NCBI GenBank assembly: GCA_002746605.1
Contig: PDPT01000018.1
Coordinates: 1 to 39,072, forward strand
Reading direction: 5' to 3'
DNA: 39,072 bases
Source: Ignavibacteriota bacterium
Lineage (GTDB): Bacteria; Bacteroidota; Ignavibacteria; Ignavibacteriales; Melioribacteraceae
Each line of letters opens with the position of its first letter. The stretch's first letter is position 1. Shown here one piece after another: positions 25,346 through 33,824 of the stretch. The notes beneath the pieces were generated by a model that was not told where the DNA came from, made no database searches, and saw only the letters and a list, made by a program, of their open reading frames with translations. The position numbers and the translations under genes were made by a program.

Positions 25346-25400
25346 TCATTTATTAATGATAAATATTTGACTGTTCAACAATAATAATTCACTATATAAT
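25346..25400. promoter_or_regulatory. Palindrome and possible -10 in the regulator/tRNA intergenic region
   Basis: Between the NtrC-type gene and the tRNA lies the palindrome TATCATT-TATT-AATGATA, followed by TTGACT and, at 25395-25400, a perfect TATAAT. The distance between TTGACT and TATAAT is 22 bases, too long for a standard promoter, so the pair is doubtful. The palindrome could be an operator for the regulator gene that starts at 25268. Confidence 0.3.
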
Positions 25401-25491
25401 CGAATAAAAATCAAGATAATTTAAAGTGAAAAAAAACAGAAAAAAATAGGATTAATAAAAAAAAATAATTAACTTTACAATTCAAATTTTT

Positions 25492-25563
25492 GGGCGCGTA
25501 GCTCAGTGGTAGAGCATCTGCCTTTTAAGCAGAGGGTCGGTGGTTCGAGACCACCCGCGCTCA
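25492..25563 (+). tRNA. tRNA-Lys (anticodon TTT)
   Basis: A complete 72-base cloverleaf. The acceptor GGGCGCG pairs with CGCGCTC (one G-U), the D arm is GCTC/GAGC, the anticodon stem TCTGC/GCAGA encloses the loop CTTTTAA with anticodon TTT at 25524-25526, and the T arm holds GGTTCGAGACC. The discriminator is A. CCA is not encoded (CAT follows), so it is added after transcription. Confidence 0.97.
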
Positions 25564-25583
25564 CATTTTTTTGAGTCCAAGAT

Positions 25584-25621
25584 AAAGCTTTCTAAAATAA
25601 TAACTTAGAAAGCTTTTTTAT
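25584..25621 (+). terminator. Intrinsic terminator of tRNA-Lys
   Basis: AAAGCTTTCTAA (25584-25595) is the perfect reverse complement of TTAGAAAGCTTT (25605-25616), with a nine-base loop and a T-tract after it. It sits 20 bases beyond the tRNA, so the tRNA is a single-gene transcript. Confidence 0.9.
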
Positions 25622-25776
25622 TTTTAAAGAAATTGGCACAATTTAAAATTTTTAGAAGAGGGAAGTATTTAACATATCATTTAAAAAAAATCCTTTTTGG
25701 GCAGCATTTGTATTAAAATTAGGGCTATTATTTCTTAAATGATAATAAACAGTTTTATATCAAAAAACAATTTAAA

Positions 25777-25832
25777 AGTGTCGTCCTCATTAATTATTTG
25801 TTAATTAGCAGATAATAAAGAGATACGACACT
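25777..25832 (-). terminator. Probable terminator of the prolyl oligopeptidase gene
   Basis: AGTGTCGT (25777-25784) and ACGACACT (25825-25832) are perfect inverted repeats about 10 bases past the gene's stop. An inner pair TAATTA/TAATTA lies in the loop. Read on the minus strand the stem is followed by TTTTAAA, a short T-tract. Confidence 0.55.
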
Positions 25833-25841
25833 AAAAAATAT

Positions 25842-27953
25842 TTATTTAAAATTAACGCCTAAGTTGTAAAACATAAAAGTATAAATATCTGTATATAATT
25901 CAATAATTTTTGATGTTGCAGTTCCTGCTCCATGTCCCGCTTGTGTTTCGATTCTTATCAAGATAGGGTTTTCACCTTTGTACTGTTTTTGTAATTCAGC
26001 AGCATACTTAAATGAATGTGCAGGAAAAACTCTATCATCATGATCGGCAGTTGCAATCATAGTTGCAGGGTAATTTAACTTCCCGTTAATATTATGCAAT
26101 GGAGAATACTTGTACAAATATTCAAATTGGGTTGAGTCTTCACTTGAGCCATATTCTGGAACCCAAGCCCAACCAATTGTAAATTTATGGAATCTTAGCA
26201 TGTCCAAAACACCAACTTGAGGAAAGGCAGCAGAAAATAGTTCAGGCCTTTGATTGATAACTGCACCTATTAATAATCCGCCGTTAGATCCTCCTTGTAT
26301 GGCAAGTTTTTCGGGGGATGTATATTTTTCTTTAATCAGATATTCAGCTGCAGCAATAAAATCATCAAACACGTTTTGTTTTTTGTTGAGCATTCCGGCT
26401 TTGTGCCATTTTTCTCCATATTCACCTCCGCCTCTTAAACAAGCAAGAGCATAAACTCCGTCATTTTCAAGAAGAGGAATTCTTGCAACAGAAAAACTTG
26501 GTGTTAAAGAAATATTGAAACCACCATAAGCATAAAGCAAGGTCGGATTAGTCCCGTCTAATTTTAATCCTTTTTTATAGGTAATAAATAGAGGAATTTT
26601 AGTTCCATCTTTACTTTTGTAGAAAACCTGTTTGGTTTCATAATCTTCAGGATTAAATTTAACATTAGATTTTCTAAATAATTCAGATTTGTTTGCCTCA
26701 ATGTTATATCTGAAAATTGTAGGCGGATAAGTAAAAGAGGTAAATGTGTAGAAAACTTCTTTATCTTCTTTTTTACCGCCAAAGCCACCGGCAGTACCTA
26801 CTCCCGGAAGTTTTACATCATAAAGCTTTTTCCCATCAACGGCATTAACAGTAATATAACTGTTAGCATCTTTTAAATATTTTGCAATAAGTTTACCTCC
26901 TACATGAGAGACAGATTGCAAAGAATTTTCAGTTTCGGGAAGTATTTCTTTCCAGTTTTTTTCTTGAGGTTTTTGGGGATTTACCAAAATTAATTTTGAG
27001 TTAGGAGCATCTTTAGTAGTAAGCATTATTAGATTTTCTCCGATGTTATCAACTACACCGTATTGTGCATCGAATTTACCTAATATCAAATTAATTTTTC
27101 CATTTTTAGATAAATCTTTTACATAAACACTATTTTCATTAGCAGAACCTTGCCAGCCGCTGATGATTAAATATTTTTCGTCATCTGTTACATAAGCACT
27201 AAAACCAAGTTGTGGATTTTTTTTATTTTGTAAAATCAATTTATCTTTTTCTTGTTTATCACCAAGTTTATGATAATACAATTTTTGAAATTCATTTTTT
27301 CCTTTTAACAAATTACCTTTTTTAGGTGCATCGTATCTGCTATAAAAGAAACCATTTTTATACCATGCCATACCTGTAAATTTAGCCCACATTAAATGAT
27401 CATCTAAGAGTTTTTTTGTTTTTACATTCATAACATAAATTTCTCTCCAGTCGGAGCCGCCTCTTGAGATAGAATAACTTGCATATTTTCCGTCATTGGA
27501 AAAAGATAAGCCGGCAAGACTTACTGAGCCATCTTCCGAGAGTTTATTTGGGTCCAAAAGAACTTCCGGTTTTGCGTCTAATCCCTTTTGGATATAAATA
27601 ACACTGTGCTCTTGAAGTCCATCATTTTTGGAAAAAACATAATAATCAGCAACCTTTCTTGGAGCAGAATATTTTTCATAATTCCATAATTCGGTTAAGC
27701 GTTTTTCAATTTTCTTTCTGTAAGGGATTTGACTTAAATAATCTTCAGTAACTTTTGTTTGAGCCGAAACCCATTTTTTAGTTTCTTCGGAATTATCATC
27801 TTCCAACCATCTATATGGATCAGGAACTTCTTTACCGAAATAATTATCGACCGTATCTACTTTTGCAGTTTTGGGATAATTCACTTTAATTTTCTTTTCT
27901 CCACAACTTATTAATAAAGCTATAAGAAGAATAAACGATATTTTTTTTACCAT
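25842..27953 (-). CDS. Prolyl oligopeptidase (S9A), lipoprotein
   Basis: A 703-residue serine peptidase that cuts short peptides after proline. The N-terminus MVKKISFILLIALLISC is a lipoprotein signal with lipobox LISC (Cys17), so it is anchored in the envelope, unlike cytosolic relatives. The seven-bladed propeller (about 70-430) opens with DPYRWLED, a family marker. The catalytic triad is Ser556 in GGSNGG, Asp about 640 in DHDDRV, and His674 in QAGHGAG; all are intact and at the positions expected of S9A. It probably degrades peptides released by other exported enzymes encoded nearby. It seems to be a single-gene unit. Confidence 0.94.
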   Translation of the reverse strand: MVKKISFILLIALLISCGEKKIKVNYPKTAKVDTVDNYFGKEVPDPYRWLEDDNSEETKKWVSAQTKVTEDYLSQIPYRKKIEKRLTELWNYEKYSAPRKVADYYVFSKNDGLQEHSVIYIQKGLDAKPEVLLDPNKLSEDGSVSLAGLSFSNDGKYASYSISRGGSDWREIYVMNVKTKKLLDDHLMWAKFTGMAWYKNGFFYSRYDAPKKGNLLKGKNEFQKLYYHKLGDKQEKDKLILQNKKNPQLGFSAYVTDDEKYLIISGWQGSANENSVYVKDLSKNGKINLILGKFDAQYGVVDNIGENLIMLTTKDAPNSKLILVNPQKPQEKNWKEILPETENSLQSVSHVGGKLIAKYLKDANSYITVNAVDGKKLYDVKLPGVGTAGGFGGKKEDKEVFYTFTSFTYPPTIFRYNIEANKSELFRKSNVKFNPEDYETKQVFYKSKDGTKIPLFITYKKGLKLDGTNPTLLYAYGGFNISLTPSFSVARIPLLENDGVYALACLRGGGEYGEKWHKAGMLNKKQNVFDDFIAAAEYLIKEKYTSPEKLAIQGGSNGGLLIGAVINQRPELFSAAFPQVGVLDMLRFHKFTIGWAWVPEYGSSEDSTQFEYLYKYSPLHNINGKLNYPATMIATADHDDRVFPAHSFKYAAELQKQYKGENPILIRIETQAGHGAGTATSKIIELYTDIYTFMFYNLGVNFK

Positions 27954-28090
27954 GTTTCACCTTTTTTTAGTTATACTGTTAATAATTAATTCTTAAATTC
28001 TTTTATATTGAGATAGCCGTAATGTTTTCTCTTTAGTTATATATTGCCTTTTTTTACTTAACAAAATTTATTTAATTATAAAAAATAAAC

Positions 28091-28912
28091 TTAAAGTTTA
28101 TGTCCGCAATACTTACAGTAAGCTGCATCACTATCGTGTCCTTCCATACTACAAGACTTACATGCTTGGGTTGTAATTATATTTTTATCAGTATCTATTT
28201 TAGCAATTTCTACGGAAACAATTCCCGTTGGGACTGCAATTATGCCGTAACCGAAAATCATAATAATTGCGGCAAACGCTTGGCCAAGTGGTGTTTGTGG
28301 AGAAATATCTCCATAACCGACCGTAGTTAAAGTAACTATTGCCCAGTAGATACTTCTCGGAATATTTGTGAAGCCGTTTTCTTCTCCTTCAATTATATAC
28401 ATTAAAGAACCGAAAATAATTACTAAAGTTAAAACCGTAAAAATGAACACTATAATTTTTCTTTTACTGTTTTTTAATGCTGTAAGAAGATTTTTAGCTG
28501 CACCGAGATATTGGACAAATTTCAAGACTCTGAAAATTCTTAAAACTCTAAGTATTCTAACAACTGTAAAATATCGGGTAGCAGGAAAAAAGAACCCGAT
28601 GTAAGTTGGTATTATTGCGAGTAAATCAACCACTCCGAAAAAACTAGTTGCATATTTTATTGGTTTATGTACGGAATACAATCTTAGCAAATATTCAATT
28701 GTAAAAAGGATTGTGAAGAACCACTCCAATTGTAAAAGCAAATCCCCATAGACTCTGTTCACTGATTTTACACTATCGAGCATTACGATAATAACACTTA
28801 TTATTATACTCGCTATTAAGATAATATCAAACAGTTTACCTGCGTATGTATCAGCTTCAAAAATTATCTCGTGAAGTTTTTCTCTTAAAGTTAGCGGTTG
28901 ATTCTTTTCCAT
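28091..28912 (-). CDS. Voltage-gated-type potassium channel with C-terminal zinc ribbon
   Basis: A 273-residue six-helix channel subunit. Helices S1-S3 lie in about 26-105. S4 (112-131) carries regularly spaced arginines, TVVRILRVLRIFRVLKF, the voltage-sensor pattern. S5, pore and S6 follow, with the selectivity filter TTVGYGD (196-202) exact for K+. The tail ends in a CxxC...CxxC zinc ribbon (C251, C254, C266, C269), which is uncommon in short Kv channels. ATG 28912 is chosen over the TTG two codons upstream, since no better ribosome site supports the TTG. The gene stands alone; a 334-base region separates it from the divergent lipoprotein gene. Confidence 0.9.
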   Translation of the reverse strand: MEKNQPLTLREKLHEIIFEADTYAGKLFDIILIASIIISVIIVMLDSVKSVNRVYGDLLLQLEWFFTILFTIEYLLRLYSVHKPIKYATSFFGVVDLLAIIPTYIGFFFPATRYFTVVRILRVLRIFRVLKFVQYLGAAKNLLTALKNSKRKIIVFIFTVLTLVIIFGSLMYIIEGEENGFTNIPRSIYWAIVTLTTVGYGDISPQTPLGQAFAAIIMIFGYGIIAVPTGIVSVEIAKIDTDKNIITTQACKSCSMEGHDSDAAYCKYCGHKL

Positions 28913-28918
28913 TAACAA

Positions 28919-29253
28919 ATTACTTTAGTAAACAAAATCTTACAAATAATTTACTAATTTTTATTTAGTTTCGATAACATAAAAAATATATTAAACCTTG
29001 CTGATTAGTCTTTACAGCAATTTTGTATGACTAACAATTTCTAGTCTGCAAAATAACGGTCAATATTTTAATAGTAAAATATAATCTTCGATTAAGGGGG
29101 AAATTACAAACTCTTTTACTATTTTATAATGATTAAAAGATAATCTTAGTAAAAAACTATTCGAGCTTGTTTACAGAGAAGAAAATAAATTCTTTTTTGC
29201 AACATCTACACAATATTTTCCTACTTGGGGAATTAAATTTTGAGGATTAAATT
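28919..29253. promoter_or_regulatory. Divergent intergenic region, channel / VOC lipoprotein
   Basis: This 335-base AT-rich stretch lies between two outward-facing genes and should hold both promoters. A small hairpin TAATC-TTC-GATTA occurs near 29080-29093, followed by AAGGGGGAAA. GAGG about eight bases before the ATG at 29254 is the ribosome site of the plus-strand gene. I see no small gene and no convincing promoter. Confidence 0.4.
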
Positions 29254-30273
29254 ATGGCTTATTTTATTAAAGTTTTTAGTTCCATTTTAATTATTTGTAT
29301 TAGTATAATTAGTTGTGATAACACTAAAAATGTTTCTAGTTCAAGAGATACAACCAATAATGAAACTGCAAAAATGGAAGCGGCAAAAAATGAATTAAGA
29401 AATAATGCAGACAGCCTGAACAAAGAAATTGATTTACTTAACAAAAAGAAAAATTTATTGGTGAGTGAAAAAGAAATTGTAAAAGCTCAAATTTACGACA
29501 TCATTAAGAATGCTTCTTTAGAGTATGTAATTATCGGGACTAAGGATTTAAGTAGACTAAAAATAATCATTAACAACTTTGGGTTTACCGTAAAAGCAGG
29601 CAAGAAACATTTAAACGGAATTTCTAATTTTTTTGTAGAGTTTTCTGATAATAACAAGTTGAAATTTATAAGCGTTGAGAACCCAAAAGAAAATATTTCC
29701 AAGGAATATGAAGGCTTAATAAACCAAAATATTTTCGGGCTGCAATTTGCTTTAAGAACAAATAAAATCAATGAGTTGAAATTTCTTTCGGAAAAACTTG
29801 ATTTACCTTTTACTAATTTAAAATCAAATAATCTTTATTCTACTTTATCGTCAAATCATATAAATAAGAACTTCCCAATATTTTTTGTTAACTATTTTGA
29901 CAATAATCAAAACTCTGTTATCAAGCACAACAACAAAGCAAAAGGAATTATGTCTGTTTGGTTATCAACCAGAGATATTAAAGAATCTGCAAATGAGCTT
30001 GCAATGTTTGGGTTTTCTCCTGTAGGGGAGTATATTATTCCATCTTTAAAAAATAAAATAATAAAGTTTAAGAATAATAAATTTGAAGTAATTCTGATTA
30101 AAGATAATAAATTTCAAGTTAGCGGAGTAACAATTAGAGTTTCGGATAATGCTGTATTGGAAAAAATCCTTGCCAAAAAGTTTGACAAGGATTTATTAAA
30201 ATTTAAAGGAAAATTATATTTAACTCCTGAACAAACTAATTCAATTTGGTTTGAGTTTGTGGCTGAAAAATAG
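29254..30273 (+). CDS. Lipoprotein with coiled coil and glyoxalase-like (VOC) domain
   Basis: A 339-residue exported protein. The signal ends in IISC (Cys21), a lipobox. Residues about 36-75 form a charged coiled coil (MEAAKNELRNNADSLNKE). The rest looks like the Glyoxalase_3-type VOC fold: YVIIGTKDLSRLKIII then FGFTVKAGKKH (first module), GLQFALRTNKINELKFL, FPIFFVNYF, and a second module starting GIMSVWLSTRDIKESANELAMFGFSPVG. The layout matches that family, but expected metal ligands are not evident, and a lipoprotein form with a coiled-coil stalk is unusual. Function unknown; it is not a proven enzyme. It ends 37 bases before the convergent sialidase stop. Confidence 0.65.
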   Translation: MAYFIKVFSSILIICISIISCDNTKNVSSSRDTTNNETAKMEAAKNELRNNADSLNKEIDLLNKKKNLLVSEKEIVKAQIYDIIKNASLEYVIIGTKDLSRLKIIINNFGFTVKAGKKHLNGISNFFVEFSDNNKLKFISVENPKENISKEYEGLINQNIFGLQFALRTNKINELKFLSEKLDLPFTNLKSNNLYSTLSSNHINKNFPIFFVNYFDNNQNSVIKHNNKAKGIMSVWLSTRDIKESANELAMFGFSPVGEYIIPSLKNKIIKFKNNKFEVILIKDNKFQVSGVTIRVSDNAVLEKILAKKFDKDLLKFKGKLYLTPEQTNSIWFEFVAEK

Positions 30274-30310
30274 AACACAGATGAAGCTAATTTCTATTTT
30301 TCATACGGAT

Positions 30311-31402
30311 TTAATTTTCTAATAACCAATCTAAGCTAAATTTTGTAAACGTGTTTTTTGTATATTCATCTCGTTCGAACAAAATCCCTATTTCTCCATT
30401 TTTAAGAATTGTTAATGATGAATAAGCAGAACTGCCCTTGTAAATTACTTTTTCATTGCTCCAACTTTTGCCTCCATTTAAACTAACTTTTACGGTAAGA
30501 TTTTTTCTCTGTACGGAATCGTTAGGATTTGAAGAAATCAATATACTATCTTGTTTTTTACTTGGATAATTAATTATGCTTCCATTACATCCCGGATCTA
30601 TTAAAGTAGAATCAATTGAGCTTTCCCAAGTTTTACCTTTATCTTTTGATTTATGAATATATCTGTAACCAAGTTTATTTACACGACTATTTATAAACCA
30701 AGTTTTATCGGATAATTCAATAATTTTGGATTCATCTGCAGGTTTAATAGGATTATCAACAAAAAACCAACTTTCTCCGTGATCATTGCTTCCAAAGATG
30801 TAGAGCCCACGATGTAGATTTACAAGCGTATGCAAAAGTGTTCCGTCCTTAGTTTGTGTTCCTTTACCTGAAGTAACAAATTTAAAATCGTTTTTCCATT
30901 CAGGCTTAGTAATTTGCTTAGTAATATCAATTGACTTGCTCCAAGTTAAACCGTTATCTTTACTTTTTACATAATGCAAGTAATAGATGTTTTTTTCCTT
31001 ATCTAAATCCATAAAATTGTAAAAGAGGAAAATTTCGTTTGTGGTTTTATCCAGAATAAAAGAAGGATCGGAAGCGGATTTACCAAGCGGGAAATCAACA
31101 ATACTTTTTGTTTCCGACCAAGTTTGACCGTTATCTTTACTAATTTTTATTGAAATATTTATATCTCGCCCGTCTCTTAAATCAGCACACGAACCAATAC
31201 GTTCATCAATTGCTGCAATAATGTTTCCGTTTGGTGCAGTAATAAGAGCAGGGATTCTGTAGCATGAATTTCCGGGCAGACTATCAGAAACAAAAATATC
31301 AATAAAATTTAGTTCATGATGTTTTAAGTCAGATTTTTTATTCTGAGCATTACAATTTATAATGATTAAAGTTAAAAATATCAATAATTTAATGGATTTC
31401 AT
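30311..31402 (-). CDS. Exported sialidase (BNR/Asp-box family)
   Basis: A 363-residue secreted exo-alpha-sialidase that removes terminal sialic acids from glycans. An N-terminal signal peptide (about 1-20) leads to the catalytic propeller. The RIP motif reads YRIP (48-51, Arg49), followed by AIDERIG and an aspartate-rich ADLRDGRD. Five Asp boxes can be read: SKDNGQTW (about 88-95), SKDNGLTW, SNDHGESW, SKDKGKTW and SLNGGKSW. The length fits a single-domain family GH33 enzyme. It begins 11 bases after the C69 peptidase gene ends and is probably co-transcribed with it. Sialic-acid specificity is inferred from the family. Confidence 0.88.
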   Translation of the reverse strand: MKSIKLLIFLTLIIINCNAQNKKSDLKHHELNFIDIFVSDSLPGNSCYRIPALITAPNGNIIAAIDERIGSCADLRDGRDINISIKISKDNGQTWSETKSIVDFPLGKSASDPSFILDKTTNEIFLFYNFMDLDKEKNIYYLHYVKSKDNGLTWSKSIDITKQITKPEWKNDFKFVTSGKGTQTKDGTLLHTLVNLHRGLYIFGSNDHGESWFFVDNPIKPADESKIIELSDKTWFINSRVNKLGYRYIHKSKDKGKTWESSIDSTLIDPGCNGSIINYPSKKQDSILISSNPNDSVQRKNLTVKVSLNGGKSWSNEKVIYKGSSAYSSLTILKNGEIGILFERDEYTKNTFTKFSLDWLLEN

Positions 31403-31413
31403 ATGTGCCTCTC

Positions 31414-33222
31414 TTATTTAGCAAACTCAATTTTATGTAATTCATCAATTGAGTTAAGAACTTTATTGATTTTATCTATTATTCTTTGGGGTTCGGTTTC
31501 TTTTGGTTTATCTTTTTTTGCATTTTCAAAATATTTTATTGCTTCTTTATATTCTTTTGCTTCTAATTTCTTTTTTCCTTTTTGTATATTTTCCTTATAA
31601 GAGGTTTCCACTTCGGATTTTATTTTTCTCATTTTGATTGCATCACCGCTTTCTTTTACAATCATATTTAATGTTTCTTGCGGAAATCCTACTCGTTTAA
31701 GTTTGCCGGATTCATCTTTTACTACACCATCCATAAACTTCATATTTAAATACTCAAATAACTTTTTCCAAACTTTTATTGTGTTATCTCCTACCTTACA
31801 CGAATAATTTGTAAGATACTCAATACACATTCCTTTTGACTTTTTTAATAGTGCCAAAGCTGTATTATCAATTATTTTTTGGTTAGAAATATAATGCCCC
31901 TCGAGTTCGTTTTGTTTTCTTTGTAAATCTTTAATAGCAAGGGAGTAGCGGGGATAAACAAAATTTGAAACTGCATTAAAAACCCAAAATGCCGCATCCC
32001 AATTAAATTCCTTGAGCGAAGCAATTCCTTCTTTATAATTATGCGGAATTTCTGTTATTGAAGTGTACATCGGAGTATAAACAGTCATATAAGTATCGTC
32101 TAATCCAAACCACAAAATACCGCCTACTTCATCTGGCATATTTGAGCGGGCTTGTGCTACAAATGAAAATCCGGTTTGATAAGTTGATATTGGTCGTTCG
32201 TGAAAATATTTTTCTCCATCAACACTAAAAGTTAAAGGACTGCAACGATAAGGTGAATTATAATGTCCTGCCCCAATTCCTTTACTCATATCCAAATCGG
32301 TTCCTTCGTAATGATCTCTCATAAGTTGCATTACATCTTGCAACGATACTTTCTTTTCGGGTTTAATCCACAAAGGCATTCTATTTTCAGATTTACCTTT
32401 TATGTAGCTTGTATAATTATCCATATCCGGATTTACTCTTCTAAACATTGACCAAACTCTTGCATCACAAAATCTTATTCCACCAAAATCCAAAGGAGCG
32501 TAAGCAGCGGCAAAATCAAAATCTTCGTCCTTTCCTTCAAAGTAACCCTGCTTGCGTGCAAAGGAAATTACATCTTTTGAGTATAAACAATTTTCAGGTT
32601 CATCGAGCGGAAAGGTTGTAATGCGAGCTTGATTTGCATGTCCGGAAATATATCCATCGGGAATTTTTCTTGCAACCCAAACCGCTCCTTTTTCTTCTTT
32701 ACCTTTACCAATAAGTTCCATAATCCACGCTTCATTTTTATCGGCAATTGAGAACGATTCCCCTGAACTATAATAACCGTGTTCGGTTACAAGTTCGTTC
32801 ATAATTTTAATTGCTTCTCTTGCAGACTTTGCTCTTTGCAAAGTAATATAAATCAAACTTCCGTAATCGATTATTCCTTCTTCATTCCTTAGCTCGCTTC
32901 TTCCACCAAATGTTGTTTCGCCGATAATAACTTGATATTCATTCATATTGCCAATAACATTATAGGTTTCTCTTGCTTGCGGAATTACACCGAGAAATTT
33001 TCCGGTATCCCATTCATAAACTTCCATAGTAGAACCTTCGGGATAAATTCCGGGTTTAAAATGATAAAGTTCGCCGTAAAAATAGTATGAGTCGGCTGAA
33101 TACGTTACCATTACAGAAGCTTCTTTACTTGCTCCCTTAGTAATAATAAGATTTGTGCATGCATAGTTTTTTATGTTAAGCAAAATTAAAATTGCAGCAA
33201 TAAGAACTACTCTTTTTGTCAT
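31414..33222 (-). CDS. Exported C69 dipeptidase-like N-terminal-nucleophile hydrolase
   Basis: A 602-residue peptidase of the PepD/C69 (U34) family. The signal peptide ends at Tyr-Ala21, so cleavage exposes Cys22 of ACTNLIITKGAS as the N-terminal nucleophile, which is how the family works. Other family segments are SADSYYFYGEL, IGETTFGGR, GESFSIADKNEAWIMEL and WSMFRRVNPD. The last 70 residues add a lysine-rich TPR-like helical pair (KGKKKLEAKEYKEAIKYFENA), a common tail. It precedes the sialidase by 11 bases and follows the SdpI-like gene by 71. It likely processes small peptides at the envelope. Confidence 0.9.
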   Translation of the reverse strand: MTKRVVLIAAILILLNIKNYACTNLIITKGASKEASVMVTYSADSYYFYGELYHFKPGIYPEGSTMEVYEWDTGKFLGVIPQARETYNVIGNMNEYQVIIGETTFGGRSELRNEEGIIDYGSLIYITLQRAKSAREAIKIMNELVTEHGYYSSGESFSIADKNEAWIMELIGKGKEEKGAVWVARKIPDGYISGHANQARITTFPLDEPENCLYSKDVISFARKQGYFEGKDEDFDFAAAYAPLDFGGIRFCDARVWSMFRRVNPDMDNYTSYIKGKSENRMPLWIKPEKKVSLQDVMQLMRDHYEGTDLDMSKGIGAGHYNSPYRCSPLTFSVDGEKYFHERPISTYQTGFSFVAQARSNMPDEVGGILWFGLDDTYMTVYTPMYTSITEIPHNYKEGIASLKEFNWDAAFWVFNAVSNFVYPRYSLAIKDLQRKQNELEGHYISNQKIIDNTALALLKKSKGMCIEYLTNYSCKVGDNTIKVWKKLFEYLNMKFMDGVVKDESGKLKRVGFPQETLNMIVKESGDAIKMRKIKSEVETSYKENIQKGKKKLEAKEYKEAIKYFENAKKDKPKETEPQRIIDKINKVLNSIDELHKIEFAK

Positions 33223-33293
33223 AATTTATCCTTAGTGATTTTATTATTGAAATTTTCTGAATAAAGCATTTGTAATTTTAATAATTAAGATTA

Positions 33294-33638
33294 TTAATAG
33301 TATTCTTTATAGATTTTGTAAGAAACTTTTTTTGAGAGAAAGATAAAAAAGATTGAACTAATAATTAAAATAAATAGTAAAACATAAATCCTGAAAAAAT
33401 TATCTCCGGTATAATCGTAATAGTAATAAATTGATAATGAAGAAATTAAAAGACCGCAACACAAAAGATACCTGCCCATTATTGAATGTACTTTATACCA
33501 AATTTTTTCACTTAAAGTTGTAATGGGGGTTCTTATTCCGTACCAACTGTTCATTTTTATTTTCTTGCTAATAAACAAAATAGCAAAAACAATAAAAAAA
33601 ATACCTGTCATCAAAAATGTAAAAAGACTTATTAACAT
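33294..33638 (-). CDS. SdpI-family small membrane protein
   Basis: A 114-residue protein with three predicted helices (about 2-23, 58-73, 84-103). The conserved segment NSWYGIRTPIT, followed by EKIWYKVHSIMGRYL, matches the SdpI/YhfL-like family, whose known members give immunity to a toxin peptide or are of unknown function. Here no toxin gene is visible, so function is unassigned. It lies upstream of the C69 peptidase on the same strand; co-transcription is possible. Confidence 0.7.
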   Translation of the reverse strand: MLISLFTFLMTGIFFIVFAILFISKKIKMNSWYGIRTPITTLSEKIWYKVHSIMGRYLLCCGLLISSLSIYYYYDYTGDNFFRIYVLLFILIISSIFFIFLSKKVSYKIYKEYY

Positions 33639-33785
33639 TACTCAGCTAAATTAAATGATTTTTAAAGATAATTGAATTATCGATGAACATCAAATTCCAT
33701 TAGTAAATGAACAAAATATAAAAAAGATTTAGAAATGTTCGAGACGTTAAAATATTACTATTCAAAGTAATGTATTTCTAATTTT

Positions 33786-33824
33786 CAGCTTAAAAAAATA
33801 AGCTGCTAATAATAAAGTTCATTA
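33786..33824 (-). terminator. Hairpin past the beta-hexosaminidase gene
   Basis: CAGCTTA (33786-33792) and TAAGCTG (33799-33805) form a perfect seven-pair stem with a six-base loop, 20 bases past the GH20 gene's stop when read on the minus strand. The tail is AAAATT, not a T-tract. A second small dyad, ATTACT-ATTC-AAAGTAAT, lies at about 33756-33773. Together they could define the transcript's 3' end. Confidence 0.45.

Noticed and set aside
25630..25650. TTGGCACAATTT, a possible sigma-54 -24 element after the tRNA
   Set aside because: There is no -12 element at the right distance (AA instead of GC), and no gene follows on that strand.
25676..25743. ATCATTTAA and TTAAATGAT inverted repeat
   Set aside because: Nine AT-rich bases separated by about 50 bases in an AT-rich region are expected by chance.
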